A stretch of 64,000 bases of DNA from an uncultured Brachybacterium sp. (GCF_947500705.1 NZ_CANMSY010000009.1:83639-147638); one strand, 5' to 3'. Positions 18,372 through 29,184 are shown, counted from the first letter of the stretch. A program made the numbers and translations. The notes: generated by a model not told the origin, from the letters alone.

Positions 18372-19286
18372 ATGGGAGCCCAGCAGAGGGTTTTTAAGCA
18401 GAAGATCCGCTCAGCCCAAGGGATGAAGAAGATCTTCAAGGCCAAGGAGATGGTCGCGGCATCGCGCATCGCCAAGGCCCACGCCCGGGTGTTGGCGACG
18501 ACGCCGTACGCCGAGGCGCTCACGCGCGCCATCGGCTCGGTGGCCACCCATTCCGAGGAGATCAACCACCCGTTCCTGGACAGCGAGCGCAGCCGGACGG
18601 GCCGTGCGGGGATCCTGATGATCACGGCGGACCGCGGTATGACCGGTCCGTACTCGCACAACGTGATCCGGGCTGCCGAGCAGCTCGCGAACACCTTGCG
18701 CGACGAGGGCAAGGAGCCGGTGATGTACGTCGTCGGCCGCAAGGGCGAGTCGTACTACCGGTTCCGCAACCGCCCGCCGCACCGTGCCTGGACCCCCTAC
18801 AAGGAGAACGAGCTGCCCGACCTCGGTCGGGAGATCGCGGGAGTCCTCACCGGGGACCTCCTCAGCGATGACCAGTCCGTGCACCTCGATGAGCTGTACG
18901 TGGTCGGCACCCAGTTCAAGACCCGTTTCGTCCAGGACACCAAGTCCATCCGGATGGTGCCGATGGGAATCGCCGCGCCGGGGACCATCGAATCCCGACC
19001 GGCGTTCCCGCTGTACGAGTTCGCTCCCGACGCCGACACCGTCGTCGCGGAGCTGATGCCGCGGTACGTCCAGTCGAGGATCATCAACATCCTGCTGCAG
19101 GCGATGGCCTCGGAGCACGCGTCCACCCAGCGTGCGATGAAGTCGGCCACCGACAACGCGGAGACCCAGATCCGAAAGTTCACCCGACTGGCGAACTCCG
19201 CCCGTCAGGCGGAGATCACCCAGGAGATCACGGAGATCGTCGGCGGAGCCGACGCCCTCTCGGGATCTGGCCGCACCGAACGCTGA
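18372..19286 (+). CDS. atpG: ATP synthase F1 subunit gamma
   Basis: Central rotating shaft of F1. 304 residues. The N-terminal coiled-coil helix (QKIRSAQGMKKIFKAKEMVAASRI) and C-terminal helix (MASEHASTQRAMKSATDNAETQI) that form the asymmetric axle are both clear, with a Rossmann-like domain between them. ATG 18372 follows GAGGAGAG closely. It sits between atpA and atpD in the standard order. Confidence 0.97.
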   Translation: MGAQQRVFKQKIRSAQGMKKIFKAKEMVAASRIAKAHARVLATTPYAEALTRAIGSVATHSEEINHPFLDSERSRTGRAGILMITADRGMTGPYSHNVIRAAEQLANTLRDEGKEPVMYVVGRKGESYYRFRNRPPHRAWTPYKENELPDLGREIAGVLTGDLLSDDQSVHLDELYVVGTQFKTRFVQDTKSIRMVPMGIAAPGTIESRPAFPLYEFAPDADTVVAELMPRYVQSRIINILLQAMASEHASTQRAMKSATDNAETQIRKFTRLANSARQAEITQEITEIVGGADALSGSGRTER

Positions 19287-21073
<1,787 letters not shown>

Positions 21074-21089
21074 ACCGAGTTCGCAGACC

Positions 21090-21530
21090 ATGACCGAGAT
21101 GAGCATCCCGATCCTCCTGCTGGGGGTCGGGATGCTCATCGTCGTGGCGGCGCTGCTCGTGGTGCTGCGCCATGTGCTGGTCTCCCGCCGTCGGGGCGCC
21201 TTCGAATGCTCGCTGCGGCGCCGGGGGCTGGTGGGCGGCACCAGCTGGCAGCACGGCCTGATGCGCTTCGGCAGTGACCGGCTGCGGTGGTTCCGGGCGT
21301 TCTCGCTGCGGGTGCGGCCGGAGGTCGTGATCCGACGGATCGACATCCTGGACGTCTCGCGGCGTCGGCTGCAGTCCCAGGTCGAGGGCGGGGAGGACAG
21401 CTATCTCCTCGAGTTCGAACTCCGGGGCGGCCGTGAGATCAGCGCGATCGTGGATCTCGTCTCCGGAGCGGCGCTGAACTCCTGGCTCGAGGCCGCACCG
21501 ACCGGGATGGTCCTCGGCGACGCGGACTGA
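21090..21530 (+). CDS. DUF2550 family membrane protein
   Basis: 146 residues with one N-terminal membrane helix (ILLLGVGMLIVVAALLVVLR), a basic segment and a beta-rich cytoplasmic domain. Proteins of this family occur directly after atpC in many actinobacteria; their function is unknown. ATG 21090 is chosen as it begins 16 nt after atpC; ATG 21102 would also retain the membrane segment. It is the last gene of the atp cluster and converges on nagA. Confidence 0.85.
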   Translation: MTEMSIPILLLGVGMLIVVAALLVVLRHVLVSRRRGAFECSLRRRGLVGGTSWQHGLMRFGSDRLRWFRAFSLRVRPEVVIRRIDILDVSRRRLQSQVEGGEDSYLLEFELRGGREISAIVDLVSGAALNSWLEAAPTGMVLGDAD

Positions 21531-21534
21531 GGTC

Positions 21535-21571
21535 CCCCGCCGAGAGCGGGGCCCCCGAGGCCCGGCGCCTC
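21535..21571. terminator. Two hairpins between convergent DUF2550 and nagA
   Basis: CCCCGC/GCGGGG (21535-21540 with 21546-21551, loop CGAGA), then GAGGC/GCCTC (21557-21561 with 21567-21571). Placed at the ends of two convergent genes, they probably act in both directions; the second includes part of the nagA stop. Confidence 0.6.
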
Positions 21572-22799
21572 AGCGATCCACGCGCACGCCGCTGCGCAGC
21601 ACGGTCACGGGTTTCAGCTGCGCATCCACCAGCACCACATCTGCCCGTCGGCCCGCGGCGAGCACACCGATCCGGTCCTGCATGCCGAGCACCGTCGCCG
21701 GCACCGTGGAGGCTGCGCGCACGGCGCGGACCAGGTCCACCCCGGCTTCGGTGACGGCGAAGCGCACCACGTCGAGCAGATGTGCGGTGCCGCCGGCGAT
21801 CGAGGTGCCGCCGGTGAGGGTCGCGACCCCCGCGTCGACCGTGACGTCGAGCGCCCCGAGCCGGTACTGGCCGTCCGGCATCCCGGCCGCCGCCATCGCA
21901 TCGGTCACCAGCACCACAGTGTTCTCGGCGGCGATCGAGAAGACGTGGGCGACGGTGCGGGCATCCAGATGGACGCCATCGGCGATCACCTCCACCACCA
22001 GCTCCCCCCGCGCGGCGGCATCCAGCGCGGCGAGCGCGGGTCCGGGGTCCCGATGATGGATCGGGCGCATCCCGTTGAAGAGATGGGTCGCGGTGGGCAG
22101 GGCGGAGCGGCCGTGCTCCCGCCGCAGCTCGGTGCGGGCGAGCTCGACCGCCCGGGTCATCTGGGCGCTGGTGCCGTCGGTGTGGCCGAGCGAGGGGAGC
22201 GCACCGACCTGGGCCAGTGCCTCGATCACCGCATCGGCACCCTCCGCCTCCGGCGCCACTGTCATGGTGGCGAGTGCTCCGTCGGCGATCTGGGCGAGCT
22301 CGCGCACCAGATCAGCATCACCGCTGGTGATGTGCTCGGGGTTCTGGGCGCCGCGCCGCTCGACGGAGATGAACGGTCCTTCGAGATGGATCGCTGCGAT
22401 CTCGCCGTCGGCGGCGAGCTGCCCGAGATCCGCGACCCGCGAACGCAGCGTCTGCGGATCCGCGGTGACCAGAGAGGCGACCAGGCTGGTGGTGCCATGA
22501 CGACGATGCTCGTGCACCGCGGTGAGCAGCTCGCGGGGATCACCGGCGTCGGGGAACGAGGCCCCGCCGCCACCGTGGCAGTGCAGGTCCACGAGCCCCG
22601 GGAGGAGGAGGCCGTCGTGGAAGAGGACCTCCGAGGCCTCGTGCTCCGGAGCCGCTGCGGCGGGCCCCGCCCAGAGGATGTCGCCGCCGTCGACCAGCAG
22701 CAGCGCGTCCGGCACCAGCCCCTGCTCGAGCACGGCGGTCCCGCGCAGGACCAGCTCGGCGGTGAGTGCGGCGGAGCGCTGAGGCTCGGAGGTGCTCAT
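21570..22799 (-). CDS. nagA: N-acetylglucosamine-6-phosphate deacetylase
   Basis: Metal-dependent amidohydrolase converting GlcNAc-6-phosphate to glucosamine-6-phosphate and acetate, feeding cell-wall or chitin amino sugars into metabolism. 409 residues. Motifs: HCHGG metal site (His73, His75), HLEGPF, GHTDG, THLFNGM and VTDAMAAAG with the catalytic aspartate. GGAGAG precedes ATG 22799. It follows nucS on the same strand after 54 nt. No nagB and no DasR-like palindrome is visible nearby. Confidence 0.95.
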   Translation of the reverse strand: MSTSEPQRSAALTAELVLRGTAVLEQGLVPDALLLVDGGDILWAGPAAAAPEHEASEVLFHDGLLLPGLVDLHCHGGGGASFPDAGDPRELLTAVHEHRRHGTTSLVASLVTADPQTLRSRVADLGQLAADGEIAAIHLEGPFISVERRGAQNPEHITSGDADLVRELAQIADGALATMTVAPEAEGADAVIEALAQVGALPSLGHTDGTSAQMTRAVELARTELRREHGRSALPTATHLFNGMRPIHHRDPGPALAALDAAARGELVVEVIADGVHLDARTVAHVFSIAAENTVVLVTDAMAAAGMPDGQYRLGALDVTVDAGVATLTGGTSIAGGTAHLLDVVRFAVTEAGVDLVRAVRAASTVPATVLGMQDRIGVLAAGRRADVVLVDAQLKPVTVLRSGVRVDR

Positions 22800-22853
22800 G
22801 GTCTCTCCAGGTCAGGCGGGAAACCGGGGCCGTGATCGTCACCGGTGCGAGGG

Positions 22854-23561
22854 TCAGAACAGGCGGGACTCGGCGTCGTCGATTCCGCGCAGAGCGTCAT
22901 AGTCGAGGGTCACGCAGTCGATGCCGCGGTCACCGGCGAGCACCCGTGCCTGCGGCTTGATGGCCTGAGCGGCGAAGATGCCGCGCACCGGGGCGAGCAG
23001 CGGGTCACGGTTGAGCAGCTCGAGGTAGCGGGTGAGCTGCTCGACGCCGTCGATCTCGCCCCGTCGCTTGATCTCGATCGCCACGGAACCGCCCGCCTCG
23101 TCACGAGCCAGGATGTCCACCGGGCCGATCGCGGTGAAATACTCGCGGCGCACCAGGGACCAGCCCGTGCCGAGGGTCTCGATGTTCTCCGCCAGCAGAG
23201 CCTGCAGATGAGCCTCGACGCCGTCCTTCTGCAGGCCGGGGTCCACACCGAGCTCATGGGAGGAGTCCTCGAAGACCTCGTGGAGCCTGACCCGCAGCTT
23301 GTCGCCCGTCTTCCCATGGACCACATCCCACTGCTCGATCCAGTCGCCGTCGGGGTCGGCGGCGACCTCCTCATCGCTGCGACGGGTGGTCGACAGCGTG
23401 CAGGGAGGGCTCATCCAGTTCAGGGGCTTGTAGCTGCCGCCATCGGAATGGATGAGGACGCTGCCATCGGCTTTGACGATCAGCAGCCGAGGGGCCAGCG
23501 GGAGATGGGCGGTGAGCCGACCGGTGTAGTCGACTGAGCAACGGGCAACGACGAGACGCAC
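22854..23561 (-). CDS. nucS: Mismatch-specific endonuclease NucS (EndoMS)
   Basis: Endonuclease that cuts both strands at mismatches and provides mismatch repair in actinobacteria lacking MutS/MutL. 235 residues: an N-terminal DNA-binding domain ([20 protein letters not shown]) and a C-terminal RecB-like nuclease with GPVDIL (Asp149) and EIKRRG (Glu163, Lys165). The C-terminal SRLF may contact the sliding clamp. GTG 23561 matches the family N-terminus and lies 6 nt after a -10-like TACCCT, suggesting a leaderless mRNA; an in-frame GTG at 23579 is the alternative. Confidence 0.95.
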   Translation of the reverse strand: MRLVVARCSVDYTGRLTAHLPLAPRLLIVKADGSVLIHSDGGSYKPLNWMSPPCTLSTTRRSDEEVAADPDGDWIEQWDVVHGKTGDKLRVRLHEVFEDSSHELGVDPGLQKDGVEAHLQALLAENIETLGTGWSLVRREYFTAIGPVDILARDEAGGSVAIEIKRRGEIDGVEQLTRYLELLNRDPLLAPVRGIFAAQAIKPQARVLAGDRGIDCVTLDYDALRGIDDAESRLF

Positions 23562-23758
23562 CCGGCCAGGGTACGGCACCGGCGGGGACGACTCCGTTCC
23601 CGCCCTGGGGTATGAGAGTTCGATGAGACGTTCATGAGAAGCGCTTTACCCAGGTGCAGATGCTCACTAGGCCCTGGTCTGGGATCCGCGCCGCTCGTAT
23701 CGTGAACAGGTCCCCGCACCGGTCCCGCACCGGGACCACCCCTAAGGAGCTTCCTACC
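23562..23758. promoter_or_regulatory. Divergent promoter region between nucS and the membrane-protein gene
   Basis: Minus strand: TACCCT (plus-strand 23568-23573) stands 6 nt before the nucS GTG. Plus strand: TATCGT at 23698-23703 is a plausible -10 for the gene at 23759, with a weak -35 (TGGTCT, 23675-23680) at 17 nt. AAGGAG at 23744-23749 decides the downstream start. No operator-like palindrome was noticed. Confidence 0.45.
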
Positions 23759-24619
23759 GTGCAACGACCCCTGGCAGTCCTGCTGATCCTCATCGGAATC
23801 GTCGGGCTCGTGCTGGGACGCCTGGGGGAGACCACCTGGGCGCCCGAGACCGAGACCACCGCGAGCGTCACCCTCGACGACCCAGGCTCGGCCGTGGTGA
23901 TCGATCCAGGCGTGCTCTACGTGGGCGGCGAGGAGGGGCAGGTCGTCATCGAAGGCGCCTCGGACGTCTCGGTGATCACCGCCGCGAACGGCGATATCGA
24001 TGCCTATCTGGAGGACGTGCGCTACACCCGGATCACCGGTGCGAGCGACTGGACCACGCTGAGCACCCAGGAGGTCAACCCCGAGGGTGCCGCGGAGCTG
24101 GTCGACCCCACCTCCTCCGACCTCTGGCGATCGGTCGAGACGGCGCCCAGCCCCTTCACGATCGAGATCGAAGAGTTCAGGGCCGCGGAGAACGGGGAGA
24201 CCCCGCAGCCCTACCGCTCGCTGCTGATCGTCACCGACGGCACCGCACCCGGCGCGGACAAGGTCTCCATCACCTGGCCGGTCGAGGCCGAGAACGAGTG
24301 GGTGCCCTTCGCCTACGCCGGTGGCGCCGCGATCGCCGTCATCGGGCTGGTGCTGCTGGTGGTCTCCATCGGTGGCCGACGCCGCGATGAGGACGAGGAC
24401 TCGAGCATCGAGGGCGGGGAGCCCGGCGGGCTCACCGAGCCCGGCGAGCCCGGCCCTGCCGCTCCGGTCCTGCCCGGTGCCGTGGCCGGGGGGAGCGCCG
24501 CCGCTGTGACGACCGTGTCCGGCGGCTCCCCGGCCGCCGACGCGCCCAGCACGGAGGACGAGGACCCGGATTCTGCGGGACCGGTCCGACTCCTCGGTGA
24601 TGACGAGGAGCGTCGATGA
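23759..24619 (+). CDS. Uncharacterised membrane protein with extracellular domain
   Basis: 286 residues, not recognised. An N-terminal hydrophobic segment (PLAVLLILIGIVGLVLG) acts as signal or anchor, followed by a ~180-residue beta-rich extracytoplasmic domain, a second membrane segment (about residues 185-208, AYAGGAAIAVIGLVLLVV), and a cytoplasmic RRR-acidic stretch leading into a Gly/Pro/Ala/Glu-rich disordered tail. GTG 23759 is chosen because AAGGAG lies 9 nt upstream and the signal segment follows directly. The next gene, a lipoprotein, starts 41 nt downstream. The topology suggests a surface sensor or adaptor; no function is assigned. Confidence 0.75.
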   Translation: MQRPLAVLLILIGIVGLVLGRLGETTWAPETETTASVTLDDPGSAVVIDPGVLYVGGEEGQVVIEGASDVSVITAANGDIDAYLEDVRYTRITGASDWTTLSTQEVNPEGAAELVDPTSSDLWRSVETAPSPFTIEIEEFRAAENGETPQPYRSLLIVTDGTAPGADKVSITWPVEAENEWVPFAYAGGAAIAVIGLVLLVVSIGGRRRDEDEDSSIEGGEPGGLTEPGEPGPAAPVLPGAVAGGSAAAVTTVSGGSPAADAPSTEDEDPDSAGPVRLLGDDEERR

Positions 24620-24660
24620 CCCGCCACGACCTGCCCCACATCGCGTTGAAGGAGACCACC

Positions 24661-25707
24661 ATGAACAGCCGACCCGTCGGTCGCCGCGGCCTCTTCCTCG
24701 GTGCCGGATCCCTGGTCGCGAGCGGTCTGCTCGCCGCCTGCACGACCGAGCCCGCACCGCCGGAAGCCCCGCCCACGGGCGCGCCGGCCGGGGATCCCAC
24801 GCCGGTCCAGACCGTGGAGCAGTTCGCGACCATCGTGCCGGAGATCAATGCTGCGGTGGTCGCCGCCGATGAGGCGCGGGACGCGGCGCAGCTCGCTCCG
24901 CGCGTCTCCGGCTCCGCCGTCGAGTTCCGCACCGCCGCCTACGCCATGATCGCAAAAGCGGAGGAGTGGGCCGAGGACCTCAAGGTCCCCGGCACCGAGC
25001 TGATCGTCCCCATGACCTCCGTGACCGCGGAGTTCCCCCGGGTCGCGATCGCACTGGTCCAGGATTCGGTCGCCGAGGACGGGGTCCCGTACTTCATGGC
25101 GCTGCAGCAGGCCGATGCGAAGTCGTCCTACAGCTCCTGGGGCTGGGCGCAGCAGGCCGTGGGCATCGAGATGCCGGTGGTCGCCAATGAGCAGATCGGG
25201 GCGGAGCAGGTCACTGCGGACAGCGAAGGTCTGGTGATGACCCCGGCCGAGGCGCTCGCGCTCTACGCCACGGTGCTCACCGACGGCGATGCCGCCGACC
25301 CGGAGGACCTGCTCGCCGCGAACCCCTTCCAGACCGGCACCCATGAGCGCATCCAGACCGAGCGCTCCGAGCTCAACGCCGGGGTGGAGTGGAATGAGGC
25401 GGCGACAGTCCGTGAGATCTACACGGTCAGGGACGGCGAGCTGCTCGGGCTGCGCACCGATGACGGCGGCGCGATCGTGATGGGGACGCTGATGTCCACC
25501 CGGAAGGTCTCCATCAAGGACGGCGCCACCATGCGCTACGCCGAGGACAACAAGTACACCAAGGTGATCGGGAAGAAGGAGTTCACCACCGAGTACATCC
25601 GCGAGTACGGCACCCATGTCGCGCTCTACATCCCGTCCCAGGACGCCGGCGGACAGGTGCAGCCGATCGGTGCCACGCAGACCGCGCTGAATGCGCGCGG
25701 CAGCTGA
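24661..25707 (+). CDS. Uncharacterised Tat-type lipoprotein
   Basis: 348 residues. The N-terminus has a twin-arginine stretch (RPVGRRGLFLGAG), a hydrophobic core and a lipobox (LLAAC), then a Pro/Thr/Ala-rich linker, so it should be exported (possibly folded, via Tat) and lipid-anchored. The remaining ~300 residues show no family I can name with confidence; segments such as RVAIALVQDSVAEDGVPYF suggest a soluble alpha/beta domain. GAAGGAG lies upstream of ATG 24661. It probably forms a unit with the preceding membrane protein. A 20-bp tandem duplication begins at its stop codon. Confidence 0.8.
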   Translation: MNSRPVGRRGLFLGAGSLVASGLLAACTTEPAPPEAPPTGAPAGDPTPVQTVEQFATIVPEINAAVVAADEARDAAQLAPRVSGSAVEFRTAAYAMIAKAEEWAEDLKVPGTELIVPMTSVTAEFPRVAIALVQDSVAEDGVPYFMALQQADAKSSYSSWGWAQQAVGIEMPVVANEQIGAEQVTADSEGLVMTPAEALALYATVLTDGDAADPEDLLAANPFQTGTHERIQTERSELNAGVEWNEAATVREIYTVRDGELLGLRTDDGGAIVMGTLMSTRKVSIKDGATMRYAEDNKYTKVIGKKEFTTEYIREYGTHVALYIPSQDAGGQVQPIGATQTALNARGS

Positions 25708-25745
25708 CCTGACGGGCACGGCGCCGACCTGACGGGCACAGCGCC
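25706..25745 (+). repeat. 20-bp tandem duplication after the lipoprotein gene
   Basis: Two adjacent 20-bp units, 25706-25725 and 25726-25745 (GACCTGACGGGCACGGCGCC, with one G-to-A difference), start within the lipoprotein stop codon region. The first copy supplies the TGA. Probably a simple slippage duplication. Confidence 0.8.
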
Positions 25746-25783
25746 TACCGCGCGGGACCCAGCGCACACCGGGCGGGACTCCC

Positions 25784-25816
25784 TAGACTGGGCCCATCCC
25801 GCAGTCATCGAAGGAG
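25784..25816 (+). promoter_or_regulatory. Candidate promoter and ribosome binding site for the thioredoxin/TPR gene
   Basis: TAGACT at 25784-25789 fits the actinobacterial -10 pattern TANNNT; no clear -35 is seen. AAGGAG at 25811-25816 is 7 nt before GTG 25824 and fixes the start. Confidence 0.5.
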
Positions 25817-25823
25817 TACCCCT

Positions 25824-26729
25824 GTGACCGATCCGTACGGAATCATCGACCTGGCAGCGCTCAAGCAGCCCGCCGGGGGCAGCCCCCAGGCAGGCATGAC
25901 GCCCGGCGCCGGCACGCCCTCCGCACACGAGGTCGCCGTCACCGAACAGGGCCTCGAGCAGCTGATCACGGACTCCCAGCAGGTGCCCACCCTGCTGCTG
26001 GTGACCAGCTCCCGGGTCCCCGAGGGAGAGCAGTTCCTCACCTCCCTGCGCCGCTCCGTCGATGCGCGGGGCGGAGCGATCCGGCTCGCCCTCGTCGATG
26101 CCGATACGCAGCAGCGGGTCGCGACCGCGCTGCGCGTCGAGCAGCTCCCCACCCTGCTGCTGCTGATCATGGGCCAGGTGCAGCCGATCGTCCAGGCCGT
26201 GCTCCCGGAGTCGGAGATCGACACCCTCCTCACCCAGGTGCTCGAGGTGGCCCGCCAGCAGGGCATGGAGATCCCCGCCGGTGAGGCCGGGCAGGAAGCA
26301 CCCGCTGAGGAGCCGCTGCCGCCGCTGATCGCCGAGGCCTATGCGGCGATCGAGAAGGGCGATCTCGACGCCGCCGTGACCGCCTACCAGAAGCAGCTCC
26401 AGGAAGCACCGGCGGATGCCGAGGCGAAGGCCGGACTGGCGATGGTGAACCTGATGCGCCGCACCCAGGGCATCGAGCTGGCCGCCGCGCGGGAGGCCTC
26501 CGCACAGCGTCCCACCGATCTGGGCGCACAGCTGTTGACCGCGGACCTCGACATGCTCGGCGGTCACGTGGAGGATGCCTTTGCGCGTCTGCTGGACCTG
26601 CTGCGCGGCGCCGATCAGGAGACCAAGGACATCGTGCGGAATCGTCTGCTGGAGCTGTTCGAGGTGGCCGGCGCCGAGGACCCGCGAGTGACGCCGGCCC
26701 GCAAGCGCATGGCGAACCTGCTGTACTGA
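25824..26729 (+). CDS. CnoX/YbbN-like thioredoxin-fold protein with TPR domain
   Basis: 301 residues. A thioredoxin-like fold spans about 45-150 (VPTLLLVTSSRVPEGEQFL, VEQLPTLLLLIMGQ with the cis-proline), but there is no CXXC or CXXS motif, so redox catalysis is unlikely. Residues about 165-301 are helical TPR-like repeats (EAYAAIEKGDLDAAVTAYQKQL). This arrangement matches CnoX/YbbN co-chaperones, which hold unfolded proteins for GroEL or DnaK. GTG 25824 has AAGGAG 7 nt upstream. It converges on glgB with a perfect 20-bp hairpin in between. Confidence 0.85.
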   Translation: MTDPYGIIDLAALKQPAGGSPQAGMTPGAGTPSAHEVAVTEQGLEQLITDSQQVPTLLLVTSSRVPEGEQFLTSLRRSVDARGGAIRLALVDADTQQRVATALRVEQLPTLLLLIMGQVQPIVQAVLPESEIDTLLTQVLEVARQQGMEIPAGEAGQEAPAEEPLPPLIAEAYAAIEKGDLDAAVTAYQKQLQEAPADAEAKAGLAMVNLMRRTQGIELAAAREASAQRPTDLGAQLLTADLDMLGGHVEDAFARLLDLLRGADQETKDIVRNRLLELFEVAGAEDPRVTPARKRMANLLY

Positions 26730-26756
26730 GCCGGCGCCGGCCCACGGAGACGACGA

Positions 26757-26803
26757 GTGAGGCGCGGTGCTGTTCCGTCCGAGGGAACAGCACCGCGCCT
26801 CAC
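26757..26803. terminator. Perfect 20-bp hairpin between convergent genes
   Basis: 26757-26776 is perfectly complementary to 26784-26803 with a 7-nt loop (GTCCGAG). It is midway between the thioredoxin/TPR stop and the glgB stop and should terminate both transcripts. It is the longest perfect stem I found in the window. Confidence 0.85.
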
Positions 26804-26834
26804 GCACTCCCGGGCCGAGCAGGCCCGGAGTCGC

Positions 26835-29183
26835 TCAGCCCTCCCGCAGCCGTTCGGGGACCAGCACCACCACGCCCAGCGGCGGCACCGACAGCCGCAC
26901 CGAGAAGTCACGGCCATGCTGCGGCAGCTGCTCTGCATGCACCCGGCCGAGGTTCCCCACTCCGCCGCCGCCGTAGACGGGGGCGTCGGAGTTGAGCACC
27001 TCGAGCCAGGCGCCGCCCTCGGGAAGCGGGATCCGGTACTCGTGCCAGGGCTGCGCCGAGAGGTTCACGACGACGACCACCGGATCGCCGGCCTGATCGC
27101 GGCGCACGAAGGACAGCGAATTGTGACTCGCATCGTCACCGATCAGCCATTCGAAACCGCCCGGGTCCTGATCACGCTCATAGAGCGCGGGGAACTCCGC
27201 CTGGAGGGCGTTGAGATCCTTCACCAGCTGCTGGACACCCCGATGCAAGGGGTACTCCAGCAGCCACCAGGGCAGCCCGGCCTGCTCCGACCACTCAGTG
27301 CCCTGGGCGAACTCAATGCCCATGAACACCAGCTGCTTGCCGGGATGGGCCCACTGGAAGGCGAGATAGGCGCGCAGATTCGCGGCCTGCTGCCAGTCGT
27401 CACCGGGCGCCTTGCGCAGCAGTGATCCCTTGCCGTGCACGACCTCGTCATGGCTCAGCGGGAGCACGAAGTTCTCGGAGTACTGGTAGACCATCGAGAA
27501 GGTCAGCTCGCCGTGGTGGTACTGGCGATGCACGGGATCCTGCCCGAGGTACTCGAGCGTGTCGTGCATCCACCCCATGTTCCACTTGAACCCGAAGCCC
27601 AGCCCGCCGGTGTCGGTGGGGCGGGTGACTCCCGGGAAGGAGGTGGACTCCTCGGCGATCATCATGATGCCCGGAGCGCGCTTGTAGGCGGTGGCCGTGG
27701 CCTCCTGGAGGAAGGCGATGTTCTCGAGATCCTCGCGTCCGCCATGGTGGTTGGGCAGCCACTGCCCTTCCTCGCGGGAGTAGTCCCGGTACAGCATCGA
27801 GGCGACGGCATCGACCCGCAGCCCGTCGACATGGAACTCCTCGAGCCAGTAGCAGGCATTGGCGACCAGGAAGTTGCGCACCTCGTTGCGGCCGGTGTCG
27901 AAGACATAGGTGCCCCAGTCGGGATGCTCGCCGCGGCGCGGATCGGCATGCTCGTACAGCGGGGTGCCGTCGAAGCGACCCAGCGCCCACTCGTCCTTCG
28001 GGAAGTGCGCCGGGACCCAGTCCAGGATCACGCCGATGCCGGCGCCGTGGAGGGTGTCGATCAGATGGCGCAGCTCATCAGGGGTGCCCAGCCGTGAGGT
28101 GGGGGCGTAGTAGCCGGTCACCTGGTAACCCCAGGAGCCGCCGAAGGGATGCTCGGCCACCGGCATGAACTCGACGTGGGTGAAGCCCATGTCGCTCACG
28201 TAGTCGGTCAGCTCGACGGCCAGCTCCCGATAGTTCAGGCCCGGCCTCCAGCTGGCCAGATGCACCTCGTAGATCGACATCCGTGAGGCGACCGCGTCCT
28301 GGGCGGCGCGCTCGGCCAGCCAGTGCTCGTCGGTCCATTCGAAGCTGCTGGTGGTGATCACGGATCCGGTGGCCGGTGGCACTTCGGCGTAGCGGGCCAT
28401 CGGGTCCGCCTTGTCGCGCCAGGTGCCGTCGGCGCCCAGGATCCGGTACTTGTACGTCTCCCCGTCACCGGCGCCGGGGATGAAGATCTCCCAGACCCCG
28501 GAGGAGCCCAGCGAGCGCATCGCGTGCAGTCGCCCGTTCCAGCCGTTGAACGAGCCCACCACCTGCACGGCACGCGCATTCGGTGCCCAGACGGTGAAGG
28601 AGGTCCCCGTGACCGTGTCCGCGCCGCTGTCCAGGGTGCGCACATGCGAGCCCAGCGCCTGCCAGAGCTCCTCGTGGCGCCCCTCCTGGATCAGGTGCAG
28701 GTCCAGCTCCCCGACGGTCGGCAGGAAGCGATACGGCTCCTCGAGGTCCACCGGGGCGGCGCCCTCGGACCAGGTCACGCGGATCCGGTAGGAAGGCAGC
28801 TCGCTCAGGGGCAGGGACGCCACCCAGATGCCGTCGTACTCGTGCTCCATCGCGTGGACGGTGCCCTCCGGCAGCAGCACCGAGACCTCGTGCGCGAGCG
28901 GCTTGAGGGTGCGCACGGTGGTCGCCCCCTCGTAGTCGTGAGCACCGAGCACCGAGTGGGGCTCGTGGTAGCTCCCGGTCGCGGTGGAACCCAGCTCATG
29001 CTCCCCCAGCGGCATCACCGGAGCGGAGGAGGAGGCGCCGCGGGGTGGAGCGGTCGCGGCACCGGTGGGGGCGGCTGCGCCGCGGACCGGAGCGGACGCA
29101 GCGTTGGTGGGGGCGGCTGCGCCGCGGGCTGGAGCGGTCGCGCCGCGGTCGGGGGTGGCCGGAGTGGCGGGAGTATCAGTCAT
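26835..29183 (-). CDS. glgB: 1,4-alpha-glucan branching enzyme with Ala/Pro-rich N-terminal extension
   Basis: GH13 enzyme introducing alpha-1,6 branches into glycogen-like glucan. 782 residues. After a ~55-residue low-complexity N-terminus with repeated RGAAAP-type units come the CBM48 domains and the catalytic barrel: nucleophile Asp458 (GLRVDAVASML), acid/base Glu511 (MIAEEST) and SHDEVVHGKGS. ATG 29183 is supported by GGAGAG upstream and lies 1 nt after the glgE stop, so the extension is genuinely in frame. The partner GlgE elongates the glucan that this enzyme branches. Confidence 0.95.
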   Translation of the reverse strand: MTDTPATPATPDRGATAPARGAAAPTNAASAPVRGAAAPTGAATAPPRGASSSAPVMPLGEHELGSTATGSYHEPHSVLGAHDYEGATTVRTLKPLAHEVSVLLPEGTVHAMEHEYDGIWVASLPLSELPSYRIRVTWSEGAAPVDLEEPYRFLPTVGELDLHLIQEGRHEELWQALGSHVRTLDSGADTVTGTSFTVWAPNARAVQVVGSFNGWNGRLHAMRSLGSSGVWEIFIPGAGDGETYKYRILGADGTWRDKADPMARYAEVPPATGSVITTSSFEWTDEHWLAERAAQDAVASRMSIYEVHLASWRPGLNYRELAVELTDYVSDMGFTHVEFMPVAEHPFGGSWGYQVTGYYAPTSRLGTPDELRHLIDTLHGAGIGVILDWVPAHFPKDEWALGRFDGTPLYEHADPRRGEHPDWGTYVFDTGRNEVRNFLVANACYWLEEFHVDGLRVDAVASMLYRDYSREEGQWLPNHHGGREDLENIAFLQEATATAYKRAPGIMMIAEESTSFPGVTRPTDTGGLGFGFKWNMGWMHDTLEYLGQDPVHRQYHHGELTFSMVYQYSENFVLPLSHDEVVHGKGSLLRKAPGDDWQQAANLRAYLAFQWAHPGKQLVFMGIEFAQGTEWSEQAGLPWWLLEYPLHRGVQQLVKDLNALQAEFPALYERDQDPGGFEWLIGDDASHNSLSFVRRDQAGDPVVVVVNLSAQPWHEYRIPLPEGGAWLEVLNSDAPVYGGGGVGNLGRVHAEQLPQHGRDFSVRLSVPPLGVVVLVPERLREG

Positions 29184-29184
29184 G

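Noticed and set aside
16535-18742. 735-codon open frame on the minus strand across atpA
   Set aside because: Antisense shadow of atpA with low-complexity composition and no domains.
21534-22853. DasR-type operator expected near nagA
   Set aside because: No palindrome resembling the amino-sugar regulator site was seen in the nucS-nagA gap or just upstream.
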